Positions 46,001 through 56,959 of a stretch of DNA of 64,000 nucleotides are shown here, piece by piece. How positions within the stretch are numbered: position 1 is the first letter of the stretch; every line of letters begins with the position of its first letter. The notes beneath the pieces were generated by a model. The model did not search any database and was not told where the DNA came from. It worked only from the letters and a program-made list of their open reading frames with translations. The DNA comes from Chamaecrista fasciculata (taxonomy: Eukaryota; Streptophyta; Magnoliopsida; Fabales; Fabaceae), in assembly GCA_003254925.1 (NCBI GenBank), contig QANZ01032988.1:44711-108710 (forward strand). Direction: 5' to 3'. The translations under genes were made by a program, and so were the position numbers.

Positions 46001-46408
46001 ATCAATAGTAGTAGGAAGAACTGAAAAAATTTTAACAAAAAAATATAATTTGCATAAAATCTTTAGTATTTTCATATTTTTCAAAGTTCAGAAGATTGTT
46101 TTTTTACAAAACGACTACATTATTAAGATAATTTTATGCATGTTAGCCTAAAGTTTGTAATTGGAGATTTGAAGATTTCCTTCTCTGTTTTACAAAACAA
46201 CTACAAATTTAGATTTTTTTTTTTAACAAATGATTCTCTCCCATTTTTAATTTTTGCTCATTAATTGCATGTGTTTGTGTGTTGTGGTTGAAATTGAGTG
46301 CAGGTGTCAAATCTGGCATTTGCAGCTGTGGACACGCATAAATGGTATGTTCAGAAATTTGAAGATTATCCAACTTCTCGTTTTGCCATAATTCCCTTTG
46401 TTCTCTGA
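42303..46408 (+). CDS. PPRD: Polyprenol reductase (steroid 5-alpha-reductase family)
   Basis: Six exons: 42303-42461, 43182-43519, 44352-44586, 45366-45464, 45562-45633, 46304-46408. All have GT/AG borders and the phases agree, giving 335 aa, close to plant PPRD proteins. The enzyme reduces the alpha-isoprene unit of polyprenol to make dolichol, using NADPH, at the endoplasmic reticulum membrane; it is the plant counterpart of SRD5A3. Evidence: hydrophobic N-terminal segment ([18 protein letters not shown]), [34 protein letters not shown] across the exon 2/3 junction, and the C-terminal 3-oxo-5-alpha-steroid 4-dehydrogenase domain ([19 protein letters not shown], then [13 protein letters not shown]). 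Several predicted membrane spans. A short copia remnant lies in intron 3 next to exon 4. No disrupting changes seen. Confidence 0.95.
43030..43085. repeat. (CA)n(TA)n microsatellite in intron 1
   Basis: About 11 CA units followed by about 16 TA units, within intron 1 of the polyprenol reductase gene. Confidence 0.9.
45050..45365 (-). mobile_element. Ty1-copia RNase H/3' end remnant in intron 3
   Basis: The minus strand encodes [20 protein letters not shown], the end of copia RNase H (usual form: IDCHFIREK), then a frameshifted DIFIKTL tail near 45235, then the non-coding CCAACTTGAGGGG stretch typical of copia 3' ends (near 45165-45180). The remnant abuts the splice acceptor of exon 4 at 45366. 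Confidence 0.75.
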
Positions 46409-48093
46409 AGATTTGGTAGAAAGTAAACATGTCTCACAGTGAGTGAGTTGTGTATGTGAATATTCCTTTGCCATCATCATCATCATGGACTTTGCATCAA
46501 AGGAAGAAAGGAAAAGATTATGAATTCTCAAGATGATGTTCATCACTCAACTTCCTACTCCAATCCATCCATATGAAACTCTGTAAAAATCTCTGGGGCT
46601 CATTCAAGGAAGCCAGAAATGTAACATATTTCAGACTGAACAGCTTGACAGCAGAAATTGCACCTTACATATTTCAGAATGAATACGGTTATTAGAGAAA
46701 AAAGATCCTCCTGTCAAACTTTTATTTTTTACTTTTTGGTCCTTTTTTTATTAAACATAAATTTTGGTCCTTGTTAGTTAAACTCCTTTTAAGATAACCA
46801 TTTGTCTCTATTTTGCATAAGTCGAAGTATAATTTTCAACCTATCAAATTCTTAAATGAAATATAGGTCAAAAGAATTCGTTATTTCTTACACATTATAC
46901 TATTTTGTATTAAGTCGTTACAGTTTTGCATCTTTAGTAAATAGATATTTATACTTATATTTTATTTGTGGTTGAATCCTTATCATCAAATAACTTTTTA
47001 CAGGTCTACATTATAATTGGGTGTTTTAAAATATTTATACATTATTTTTCATTTTTTCTCTTGAAGATACAAAAACAATTACTAAAATCTTTTCCCACTA
47101 GGTAGGGTCGGCTAGATGGATCAACTGACGTCAACATGTTTTATCTTTGGACATGTCTGCCGTTAGATTATTAATAGATTGATCTTTTTGGATAGTTTAT
47201 TGAATAGTTATCTTTGGTCTTTTTCTTTCTCGAATTATAGGATTATCAGTCATTTAGTCAACTCTACTTATCGGAGCCTCCGTAGGTCTTTTTTGTACAT
47301 GTGTAAACTACTTAAAGCGTGTTTTAACCAACTTCTCAATTTATAAAATTTCTCTTGAAGATAGTTTATAAAAAATTTCATGTAATCCTTTACCTTAAGT
47401 TTTGAGTATTTTTAAGTCAAAACTTCATTTTAATCTTTGTGCTTATGGGGTGAATTTCATTTTAGTCCTACAATTTTTTTTTCGTTATACTTTGTTTCTC
47501 AATTTTATTTATTTATTTATTCTAGTATTGTTCCAAAATATAACTTTGTATCACTTTTTTCCATTACCTATAAATTGGCATTAAAATTGGAGGAAGTTTT
47601 AGGATGGTTGGGGAAGGGTAGGATAGATGAGTGTGTGTAGGAGGTGAAGTCTTAAGTTGGACCTTGATGTCATTGTTGAGTCTTATGATTGTTGTCTTGA
47701 TTAGTTGTATGTGTTATTGGTTTAGATTCCCCTGTGTCCGTAGTTGATTGAAAGTAGAAGGGCATTGTCATTCAAGGTATCCCAATCCAGCTCAATCTCA
47801 GTGTTATTGGCCTTGGCAGAACTATTATCTCTATGTGCCAACTCACGAGCAAAGAACTCATTCGACATACACTGCCATTTGTTCACCACCCCATCTAGAT
47901 CATTCATTATCCTCATACAAGCACAAATTACCCAAAACAAGCACACTCTGAAACAAGAGAAAAGAGACGTTACTCACAATCACAATCACAAGAAAATGAA
48001 GCCTAGCTATGTGTGTGTGTATATATATATAATATATATACAACAGAAAGAAAGCATAGATGGAGGATTCAGAAATCGCGCCCTAAAAATGGA
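46409..48093. other. Polyprenol reductase 3' region and intergenic stretch
   Basis: 46409 to about 46700 is probably 3' UTR. Beyond it is AT-rich intergenic sequence. A 59-codon open stretch on the minus strand (about 47900-47722, including LDWDTLNDNALLLSINYG) downstream of the TRIM-like primer site could be the element's internal part or captured sequence; I do not recognise it. A TG/TA microsatellite lies at 48010-48040. Confidence 0.4.
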
Positions 48094-48271
48094 GGCTCTA
48101 ATACCATGAAAAAGTGCAGAGTCTAGAGAGAATGGAAGTGCAGAGTAATATGAACGAAGATGTATTTACTGAAACTAATATATACATTGCAACTAATAGC
48201 TCTACTCTAACTAATCAGTTCAATAATTACAGGTGCTAAAGTACTTAATTAAATAATATTACATTTCTACA
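48094..48271 (-). mobile_element. TRIM-like LTR with tRNA-Met primer site
   Basis: On the minus strand a 165-bp LTR (48271-48107) starts TGTAGAAATG and ends TTTTTCA. It is immediately followed by TGGTATTAGAGCC (48106-48094), one mismatch from the initiator tRNA-Met primer site TGGTATCAGAGCC. The LTR length fits TRIM elements. I could not find the matching second LTR to the left, so the element is partial. Confidence 0.65.
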
Positions 48272-48486
48272 GTGACATCTTTGCTGCATACCACAAAAAT
48301 GTAAGCCTTTTTTTTTTCGGTTTTTTTATTTGAATCATACAAAAAAAAAATCAGGATCACCAAAAAAAATAATTCCCTGGATGAGTCACGCAGACTGGAT
48401 TGCGATTTCCAGTCCTGCGACCCAATCACCCAATGCCACGTGGCACTGCCCGATTTAATTTTATAATTTAAAAAAAAAAAAACGTA

Positions 48487-48570
48487 AAATCGCAGCATGT
48501 GCTGCGATTTCTGACAACGCAGCACATGCTGCGATATGAGTTTCACAAATCGCAGCACATGCTGCGATTT
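48487..48570. repeat. Three subterminal palindromes of one family
   Basis: Palindromes at 48487-48510, 48518-48533 and 48547-48570 share the arm CGCAGCA with a 2-nt loop (TG or CA) and TGCTGCG. The outer two have perfect 11-bp arms (AAATCGCAGCA). They lie about 170-250 bp inside the left TIR. Confidence 0.9.
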
Positions 48571-49057
48571 GAGGAGCATAATTTTATTAGGATTTTAGTA
48601 TTATTATTGGGGGTTGGGGTTTAGGGTTGTAAAAATACTTTTTACTAATTTTGAATAATTAATTTATTTCAACAATTGAAATAATTATTTTCAAAAATAA
48701 AATTATAATATTGTTAAAATAAATAAGCCTTTAGTACTGTTAGTGGTTGAAAAATTAAAAAATACTATATTTAAAAATGTTTTTTTAAAAAATAACTAAG
48801 TTAAAAAACTTTGTTGAATTTTAAAATACTATATTGAGATGTTTTGGAAGTTGATAAAATTATTTTAATGTTGAATACTCAATTAATTCCGACAAAGGAA
48901 CACTAATATTTTTTAAAATATATTAATTAATATAATTAAAAATATTAATTATATCAACTAATGAAATGAATTTAAATGAAGTTCGAGTTATCATCCTAAC
49001 AAAATTATATCAACTAAAAAGTTAATTATACAAAATTAATTATATCAATTAACAAAA

Positions 49058-52000
49058 TTAATTATACAAGTCATCCGCCTCATCCTGGGGTATATCTATC
49101 TGGAGGCTGCAGCCCGTCTCGAGGACGTAGTTGGAGTGGTGAGAACAGCCAATCATATTTATCCTGCGAAGAAGAGAATGTTTCTGGTAGATGCATGTCT
49201 TGCTGTGAGTATGTTTGTATAGAGGAGGCATGTCATGCTGCGAGAGAGGCATGTGAGGCATCTGTTGCCCTAGATATACAGGAGCGTTCAACATGTCCAA
49301 GAAAGATTCCGCATCAACTTGCTGCCGGGAAAGAGAAACCCCAAGTGACAAGTCCGGGATATCATGCCTGTGCGAACGGCGGGACGACGACTCTGGGATG
49401 TCGAACGAGGCCGAAGTAGCCGAAGGACCATTGATGTCGAACATGTTGAGCGGCGTGAACAAGGCCGAAGGACCACCGATGTCGAACATGTAGGGAGGCG
49501 TGTACGAGATCGAATTCCTAGATTACTCCTGCTGGTAAGCTGGCTCTTGCAAAGTCGATGATGACACATAACAGGAGTGTCTAGGCGGCTCGTCCTGGTA
49601 AGCCTGCGACGGCACATGGTGTGAATGTCTAGGCAGCGGCAACGCCGGCGACGACGACTGATCGTAAATATCCCCACGTGGATTTCTTGACGAAATATGC
49701 CCCTGCCGCCACCTCTTGTTTCTCGGGGGTGCCTCTGTCGGAGCAATTTCTGGCAAATGTATGTCTGGTATGGCGGGTGCCCGACGATTGTGTGCCAGCA
49801 TGTGCCCATGTGCCTCCTGTCCCTCACATTAACACAAATACTGCTGATTGTGTCGCATAATTCATGAACAGTGGGTGGTGGATTTTGAGCTTGTTGTTCC
49901 AACTGGTCCACTGCCTCAACCTGCATGAAGTCGTAAATATAAGTGATTATACGACAAAAATATTAAATACATGAACACGGGAAATTGAATATGATTTACG
50001 CACCGCATAAATGATTGATCCACCAATGGGGTCCAACCATCGCCATGTGATACTCTTGTACCACTGGAGGTACTCAGAAAGCCTAACAAATGGCCTATAC
50101 GGCACATGGACACTGTAGACGGTCCTCTCCCACTGGTGCCAATACTGCACAAATTGACAATGCCTTTGTTCCCAGACAACAATTGTTTGGCCTCTAAGAT
50201 CTCTCCCGTGGAAGCCCAAGTCGTCTAAGTTGACTGCAGCGTCAGGATTGTGCTGGTCCATCCCAAACTGTCGAAGCACTCGATCAGGGTGGTGCCACTC
50301 GACTATATTCATACATATGAGCGGACATGAGGACCGCCACACGGCGGCGTTCACCACACAGTAGTCAGGGATGAGGGCTGCCACAACGGGATTATTGTCA
50401 TATGGCTGCCACACGAAATGGAAAAAGGAATTGTTAAGGATAGTAAAATAAAAATAAAAATTATACAATATAGTAATAATTGTCATACATACTTCATGCC
50501 CACGATGATTATCAATCCATTGGCGGTACCACTGTATGGATTCATCCCGTGGCAAGTAATGGTCAGGAATTGCAGCCCACCTACGTAATGAAAAAAATTA
50601 GTATAATATAGTAAAAACTATAATGTCAATAGAAGGGAAGACATAAATATACATGGAAACACACATACTGGTGTCCCAAAGGCGGGAGTGGAAAGCCCAC
50701 CTTCACATACTCATCTCGGGGCGGTGGTGGGTTTCTGAGACGTGACGCTAATAATGGGAATCGATCCCAAGCCCATAGGTGTACAAGAAGGAGGCAACCG
50801 CCTAACCTCTTGGCGGCGGGAGCCGTGGCATCACACATGTCGCTATACAAATTGGATAATATAGCTGAACCTCAGCTGTATGTCTCTTACCGGTCGAAGT
50901 CCTCCAGGAAATGCAGGTACATGTTGTGCACTAAATTACCTGGCTGGTCAGGCATCAACCATCCGCCGATCAAGCGTAGTATATACGCTCGTGCAAACTG
51001 CTGCACCTGCTCGTCTGTGGGATTTTTCGGAAGCCGCCGTGCATTAAAATTGTCATATAGTCACTTCATCCGCAACCGCTGTCCATTAAACATGTTTCGC
51101 TAGGGTGTGTGCCCCAACAGTCGGCCGACCAATTATCTCCAATCTCTATCTGTAGTCGGGCCAACAACTGGGGCCCCATGACACGGTAGTCCCAGCTAAA
51201 TGGCGACGTCCTGGAAAGTGATCGTGACTCTCCTTGCGACATATGGAATGTCTGGGTGTTTGGTCGCCATCGCTCGATCAGAGCAGAAATCAAGCCAGGC
51301 TCAAGTGTAAAGGTACGATGCGGGAGACCCCATAAAACCGAACACGCATCAAATATAGTACGATCTATCGTGGCGGATCACAGTGAAACTTCTGACCATA
51401 TGTGCATCGGCGTAGAGTGAGAGTACGGGTCGGCTGCTACAATATGATAATAGAACGGTATTAAAAGATAAATAAAACCAATTAATTAACCGAATTCGAT
51501 GCTCTCGAGCAGGAAAGACATCCGCTTGGGCATCATTATTTCTATGATTAGCAGTGTCATCCATCTCCTCACCAGAATCCTTGGGAGTTGCATATTATTC
51601 GTGCCTCCAAGTAAGTCAAATAGATCGGTGACTGGTGGGTCAAACTCATATCGATACACACTTGAAGATGCAAAATTCTCAGCTGCAGGGACAATCAAAT
51701 TTTTTTTTTGTGTGGGGACTTCTTCGAAGGCAGAGACCATTTCATTATTCAGATCAATTGCATAGTTCACAACTTCTACATACAACTCAAGCACAAGCAT
51801 TGAGTTTCCTATTAATGTCAAGTATAAATCCATCATTGACTCCACGCAATCATCATCCACGCAATCATCATTGACTCCTATACACGATGGAAGTTATCTC
51901 TTCCAGGGGAGAAAGTCTTAGTTTCTGCCTAATCAATTCATTCAATCTCTCCAATGTAATGTCACTAGACAATGTCAGCACTCTTTTATGTTCAGATTCA

Positions 52001-52071
52001 AACACAACCCCATTGACACCAGTAGAGATTGTTCCATGACTACATAATAAGCATCTGACTGTCGTTGCCAT
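49058..52071 (-). pseudogene. PMD (MAIN-like / phosphatase-7-long-form-like) gene with MuDR-type N-terminus, decayed
   Basis: The minus strand starts MATTVRCLLCSHGTISTGVN (52071) and continues after a frameshift near 51865 to LTLIGNSMLVLELYVEVV, resembling the PB1-like N-terminal domain of MuDR transposases. Then comes an acidic linker (51800-51490). The plant mobile domain follows: RPNTQTFHMSQGE (about 51280), TITFQDVAI and LGLPCHGAPVVGP in another frame, NPTDEQVQQFARAYILRLIG (about 51010), DMCDATAPAAKRLGGCLLL (about 50830), WRSSCPLICMNIVEWHHPDR (about 50310), EYLQWYKSITWRWLDPIGG (about 50040). In-frame stops occur near 51130, 51065, 50890 and 50875, with frameshifts near 51580 and 51230. 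A low-complexity Ser/Arg/Pro tail runs to 49058. Some PMD proteins act in silencing and meristem maintenance; this copy cannot make a full product. Confidence 0.75.
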
Positions 52072-52077
52072 TTTTCT

Positions 52078-52945
52078 CTAATAAATAAAATTTAAATACT
52101 ATTATCATCTAAAATGGAATTATATTTATGATAATAGTATTCTAATATTGTCTAAAATATTATATCTAAAAAACAAGTTTTATCCATTATTTTAAAGTTA
52201 TCTAAAATTTTATCTAACAAATAAATTAATAACAATATTCAGCAATTAAAATTCTAACCATATTATTTCCAATTTTTTTTATTTTTTTATCTAACAAAAA
52301 ATTAACTAACATTATCTAACAATATTATCTCTAACAAATATATATTATTCTTCAAAATTATCCAACATTTTTTTAACTCTAACAATTTTATTTAAACTAA
52401 TAAATCAATCCAAATCAAACCACATTATCTTTCTAGATCATCAAAAAATAATCTCAAACAAATAATTTATTTAATAACATTATCTAACAAGTTAATCTCT
52501 AACAATATTTTATTTAAAAAATATATTACTATTATTATTATTTTGTTTAATATTTTATTTAACAAATCAATCTCTAACAATTTAATATTATATTTAAAAT
52601 TATCTAATACTAAATCTAACAATTTTATCTCTAGCAATATTATTTTCAAGATTATCTAATATTTCATCTAACGAACCTATTTTCACCAAAATATTATTTT
52701 TCTAATTAACCAACTACTAAATAATTTATTTATGAAAAAAATCAACTTTTATAACATTAAAATTTTATTTTCGAAATTATTTTATATTTAATATTTAAAA
52801 CATTATTTTCGAAATCATTTAATACTTAAACCAAGATTATCAAATAAAAAATAACATACAACTTCCAAAAATAAATTAATAAGATCATCTAACAAAAATT
52901 TATCTAACAAAATATCAACAAAAATTACTAACATGAGATACTTAC
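52078..52945 (-). other. Probable 5'-UTR intron of the PMD gene, built of TCTAACAA repeats
   Basis: Bounded by a consensus donor (GTAAGTATC at 52945) and an acceptor (TTATTAG at 52078), 15 bp before the ATG. Nearly all of it is degenerate (A)TCTAACAA words mixed with AATATTATT. The upstream exon carries a short Lys-rich string (52946-52980). Confidence 0.5.
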
Positions 52946-53099
52946 CTTTTTAGTCTTCTTTTTTAAATTCTTCATTTTTTCGCTTTCTTCTCCTCCTTTT
53001 TTAACTAACAAAAAAATATAACAATTATTTTAAAATAATAACATCATAAAATTATTAATACTAACAAAAAAATAAATTGATTTCAGTTAAAATAAAATT

Positions 53100-53230
53100 C
53101 AACAAAAAAATACTTATATTTTTTTCTTCTCTTCTTCTTCTTCTTCTTCTTCTTCTCACTCTCCAGCCGCACCAAACATACCAAAACCCTAAATTTCCCC
53201 CTCCCCCCGCGCGGCCATATATATAGAGGA
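53100..53230 (-). promoter_or_regulatory. Promoter of the PMD gene
   Basis: On the minus strand a TATA-like CTATATATATGG (about 53215-53226) is followed by a GC-rich patch (CGCGCGGGGGG) and a (GAA)n leader at about 53130-53155. It lies about 1.1 kb before the ATG at 52071, consistent with a leader intron. Confidence 0.45.
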
Positions 53231-53346
53231 GGCATTAATTGCCTCTTCTGACCTGATTGGACTACACGGTGTGTGTGGTCGAATCAGCAACAGCAAATTG
53301 CGATCTGACCCGCGATTTGATGCAGCATATCACAGGTCAGATTGCA

Positions 53347-53376
53347 ATATTTGACTGACACATGTCAGTCAAATAT
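53347..53376. repeat. Subterminal palindrome at the right end of the PMD MULE
   Basis: Perfect 14-bp arms (ATATTTGACTGACA and its complement) around a 2-nt loop CA, in the same subterminal position as the left palindromes but with a different sequence. Confidence 0.85.
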
Positions 53377-53749
53377 CGCAGTTTGACCAGCGATATATTT
53401 TTTAAAAAAAAATTATAAAAATAAATCAGTCGGTGCCATATGGAAATCGCATTCCAGCCTGCGTCACTCATTTAGGGAATAATTTTTTTTTGGTAATCGA
53501 AATCCTTTTTTTATATTATTAAAATAAAAAAAAAACCTTTTTTTTTCCCAAAGATCAATAACCAAAAAATTAATTATTTAGCATAGTATATAAAGTTTAA
53601 AAATATTTAACTATACCGGAATGGGTATTCACTTTTTTTTTTCTATAAACAAGAGGGTATTCACTTTTAAACCAATCAATTACATGGTGCCACACGGTGA
53701 GGATGAGGATCTATTTGTCTAAGCTTATAAGTTGATCATAATCAGTTTA

Positions 53750-54080
53750 TACTTATGAAGTATATACACTTTATTTTGAGGGTGTGTCGCTGTGTCAGAC
53801 ATGTGTTCGTGTCCGACACTCCATATGACACATATTCATAAAGTTCAAAATATAAAATTAATTTTTTGTGACTTTAACATGACAAACAATAGAAAATTAT
53901 AACATATATGCATATATTATGAATTGATATTCTAATTTTTAAAGTTTTCATTAAAATTTATAAACTTTTAATTATTTATATATATAAATATATGTCATGT
54001 AATTTTAAAAACTTGAGGTGTCGATGTGTCCGTGTCCGTATCGTGTCCCGTGTCTACTTAAGTGTCAATGCTTCGTAGGT
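53750..54080 (-). mobile_element. MITE, copy 2 (inverted relative to 5123-5450)
   Basis: Reverse-complement match to copy 1: GTGTCGGACACG-type ends, an AT-rich core, and a CTACGAAGCATTGAC end near 54065-54079. No coding capacity. Confidence 0.5.
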
Positions 54081-54104
54081 TTATACCCAAAAAAGTTGAC
54101 GGAT

Positions 54105-54730
54105 CGCGTTTGTTTTAGATTACCAAATAATTTGATTATAATCTACAATAATCTATTATCTCAAAATATTCAATTACTTTTATACCCCTATAAATATACT
54201 TTTCTTTTTTTCTTAATATTAACATACTTATAATTACCTATATTTCAATATATATTCAAATATACGCAAATGACATTTTAGTCATTTTTCATTACCCCTA
54301 ATCTATTACACGTACAACAATCTCTTTCCATTACATCACTTTTCACCAATTCTTTTTAATATTTTTTCAAATTATTATAATTAATTTTTTTTACTTTTAA
54401 TTATCTTTAAGATTTAATGAAATAATAATAATTTTTAGTCATTTTTCATCACCCCTCATTTATTACACATACAACAATCTCTTTCCATTACATCATTGTT
54501 CACCAATTCTTTTTATTTTTATTTTTTCAAATTATTATAATTAATTTTTTACTTTTAATTATCTTTAATATTTAATAAAATAATAATAAATTTTTTATTT
54601 AAATATTAATTAATATTACATTTTTATTATTAAAAAATAATTTCTATCCCTCTTATTTTTACTATATAAGTTCTAAAAATAATTTCAACCAACATATTTA
54701 AGAATTTGATTTTAAATAACTACAATTCAT
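54105..54730. repeat. AT-rich repeat region with a 160-bp tandem duplication
   Basis: 54273-54430 and 54432-54600 are near-identical (each has acaacaatctctttccatta and caaattattataattaattt). The left part (54105-54160, GTTTGTTTTAGATTA, GATTATAATCT) resembles, reversed, 56055-56108, suggesting the two ends of one larger element. Confidence 0.5.
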
Positions 54731-54739
54731 TACTATTTT

Positions 54740-55155
54740 GGAACAATTCGATATGTTTCAACTTTTATTTTTTCTATTAGGGATTGATGCGTTAACTTAG
54801 TAAAAATTAGATGGCCCAAAAGTCAATTTTCTGTCTAAAATTTTATTGGAAAAAGTAAATAATTATAATCATAGTATAGAGAGAGAACCAAATGGATGAT
54901 TAGTATTATTTTAACACAGGGACCAAATCGTTCACGATTTTAATATCACATGAACCAACCAACTTGTATTTTTTAGTGGTTGATTCGTTCAGTCAATACA
55001 GAATGAATGACAAAAAAGTAAGTGTCATCATAGAAAATTATTTGTGCAATATTCGATAATTGTAATTATAGCATGTATATTTATAAAATAAAATAAGCTT
55101 TCAAAATAATCTAGAAAAAGCTCCAAATTGGAGCTTCAAAAAAATCTAATTATTA
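54740..55155 (+). repeat. Long direct repeat, left copy
   Basis: About 415 bp, diverged. Shares gggaccaaatcgttcacgat-like and catgaaccaaccaact words and a gcatgtatatttat stretch with 56960-57375, in the same orientation. Not clearly LTRs: no TG/CA ends or primer site seen. Confidence 0.5.
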
Positions 55156-55419
55156 CAATTCCCAATGCAAAAAATCTCATCAATAAAAGATCTACTTTTT
55201 ATTGATTATTTTGATGGATTATTCCAGTTGATAACTATACATACTATAATTACAATTATCAAATATTGCCCAAATAATTTTCAATGGTTGCACCGACTTT
55301 TTGGTCTTTCATTTTATATTGACTGAATGAGTCAGCTCTCAAAAAAAAAAATGTGTCGATTGGTTCAGGAAAATTAAAATAGGTGAACATTGGTCATTGT
55401 GTTAAAATAACGGTCATTG

Positions 55420-55786
55420 TCGATCATGTATTCTCTCCATTTCTCAACCCACTGACCGCATCATTCACACATACGACACCGTTTTCCATAGTTTCTCTGC
55501 AAAACTCTCTCCTCTCGAAGCCCAGAAACTCCAATCCCTCTCCCACGTCATCACCCTCATCCTCGAACAAATCCGCCATGTCCACACCAGCGTTCTCCTC
55601 GGTTCTTAGGCCTTAAAGAGACTGATTTCGATTTGGATCTCGTAATCGGAGTAATCGACACCATAATTTGGCCCGGGAGACAGAGCTTCAACGATCGCAA
55701 CTTGGGTCCTGTTCCTCCCAAGTGGAAGGGACAATGTGCCGCCGGGAAAGGCTTCCCGGCGAGTTCGTGCAATCGGAAACTCATTG
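55420..55786 (+). pseudogene. Subtilisin-like protease (SBT1-type) fragment
   Basis: Two frames of a plant subtilase. First, part of the I9 inhibitor propeptide (HTYDTVFHSFSAKLSPLEAQ at about 55461-55520). Then, after a frameshift and stop near 55612, the start of the S8 catalytic domain (DLDLVIGVIDTIIWPGRQSF, then GPVPPKWKGQCAAGKGFP). The catalytic Asp (VIDT) is present, but TGIWP has become TIIWP. The His and Ser catalytic regions are missing: the sequence breaks into a (GA)n run after CNRKLIG. Plant subtilases are secreted serine proteases; this piece is non-functional. Coding similarity without introns fits the family's usual gene structure. Confidence 0.85.
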
Positions 55787-55849
55787 GAGAGAGAGAGAGA
55801 GAACATGTGTTTTTGGGGAAATTTACTTAAAAACTTAAATTTGATCCTA

Positions 55850-56108
55850 TTATAAAAAAAATGACCTTAATATAAGAAAATAAACTTTTGGGGATGAAAG
55901 CTTTTTTTTTTTTTTACGGAAAAAGGGATGAAAAACGTTAGAGGGACCAACTTTGACAAGTTTTGGATAACTGAGGGACCAATATGGAACGAAAAATAAC
56001 TGAAGGACCTATTTGGAACAATGAGCATAACTGAGGGACCAAAATAGGACTTTGGCCAAAAAAGTATAATCTATAATCAGATTATAATCTAATATGAAAC
56101 AAACACGA
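55850..56108. repeat. Dispersed repeat end shared with 41153-41300
   Basis: Units of GAGGGACCAAxxTxGxAC end in GGACCAAAATAGGACTTTGG (56036-56055). This is the reverse complement of the repeat at 41153. Non-coding. Confidence 0.5.
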
Positions 56109-56159
56109 TTAATTTAGATTTTGGGCTAAGATCGGATTATAATTTGAAAAATTCTTTTC

Positions 56160-56650
56160 TCAAACAGACTCTTCATCAATGAACAAAGTAGGAGATAGAT
56201 AAACTCTCTCAATGCCAACGATTCTTCCTTTAGCATTGTCACCAAAGTTTACAGTTCCCATATCCTTCCAGGTGAAGGAAATAAAGAAATCCTTGTTCCC
56301 TGTCATGTGTTTCGAAACCCCGAGTCTAAGTACCACTTGCTGTGCAGGTTCCTTGAGGAGAAACAAACCTGCATGCATAATCAACTTTAAACTTAGGTAC
56401 CCAATCTTCTTTGGATCCTTTGAGGTTAGTCACAGACTTGGTTCTTATATCAATAATATTTTTTTTAGAACCCAAATTTTCTTGATTTTACTATTCACAA
56501 ATATATCATAAGAAGACATAATATTGCATTTATAAGATAAATAACCCTTCTTCCTACACTTATAGCTAACCTTGTTAGCTAAGGGATTAGGAGGTTTCGA
56601 GGATATTTTTTTTTTCTTCAATCTAGCAAAAGGATTCTTAAGACATAATA
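56160..56650 (-). pseudogene. Ty1-copia gag-protease remnant
   Basis: The minus strand gives a degenerate zinc-knuckle stretch (YKCRKKGYLSYKCNI, near 56570-56530) and then GVSKHMTGNKDFFISFTWKD with GTVNFGDNAKGRIVGIERV (56320-56190). The latter is the copia protease region, usually LDSGCSRHMTG...VxFGDNxKGKIxGxGxI. The catalytic DSG is changed. No RT or integrase nearby. Non-functional. Confidence 0.75.
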
Positions 56651-56959
56651 TTGCATTTATAATATATTTAAAAATTATATATTATTTATTGTAATTATAT
56701 AAAATATATTCACAAACTTTAATATTAAGGTAAAAAATATAAAATAAATATTTTTTCATAATAACTAAAAATTTTAAAATTACAGTAAATAAACATTTTT
56801 AATTTATCCTATATTTCATAATTTTAAAATACAGAAAAATGAATATATTTATATTTTTTTATTTGCATTTGCAATTTACCATGTATATTTTTTATAGAAG
56901 ATTTTTTACATTATTATTGCCAATTTCACACAAGGAAAACATATCGTTCATGACTATTT

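Larger units (their letters stand above)
48318..53537 (-). mobile_element. Mutator-like element carrying a plant-mobile-domain gene
   Basis: A 5,220-bp element with imperfect terminal inverted repeats of about 150 bp: left from CGGTTTTTTTATTTG, right, reversed, from GGTTTTTTTTTTATTTT, both reaching shared blocks ACCAAAAAAAA, ATTCCCT, ATGAGT and GCGATTTCC. Nine or ten Ts flank both sides (48308-48317, 53538-53546), consistent with a T9 target duplication but low-complexity. Inside, on the minus strand: a TATA-led promoter, a 5'-UTR intron, a MuDR-type N-terminal domain and a PMD gene with several stops and frameshifts. No MULE catalytic (DDE) domain is found. Confidence 0.75.

Noticed and set aside
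47402..47640. Two overlapping plus-strand frames
   Set aside because: AT-rich intergenic sequence giving Phe/Tyr/Leu runs; no family match.
49195..49561. Plus-strand frames over the PMD gene tail
   Set aside because: Shadows of the Ser/Arg/Pro-rich minus-strand tail.
51868..52071. Independent small gene encoding 67 aa
   Set aside because: It continues after a small duplication and frameshift into the next frame, so it is the N-terminus of the PMD gene.
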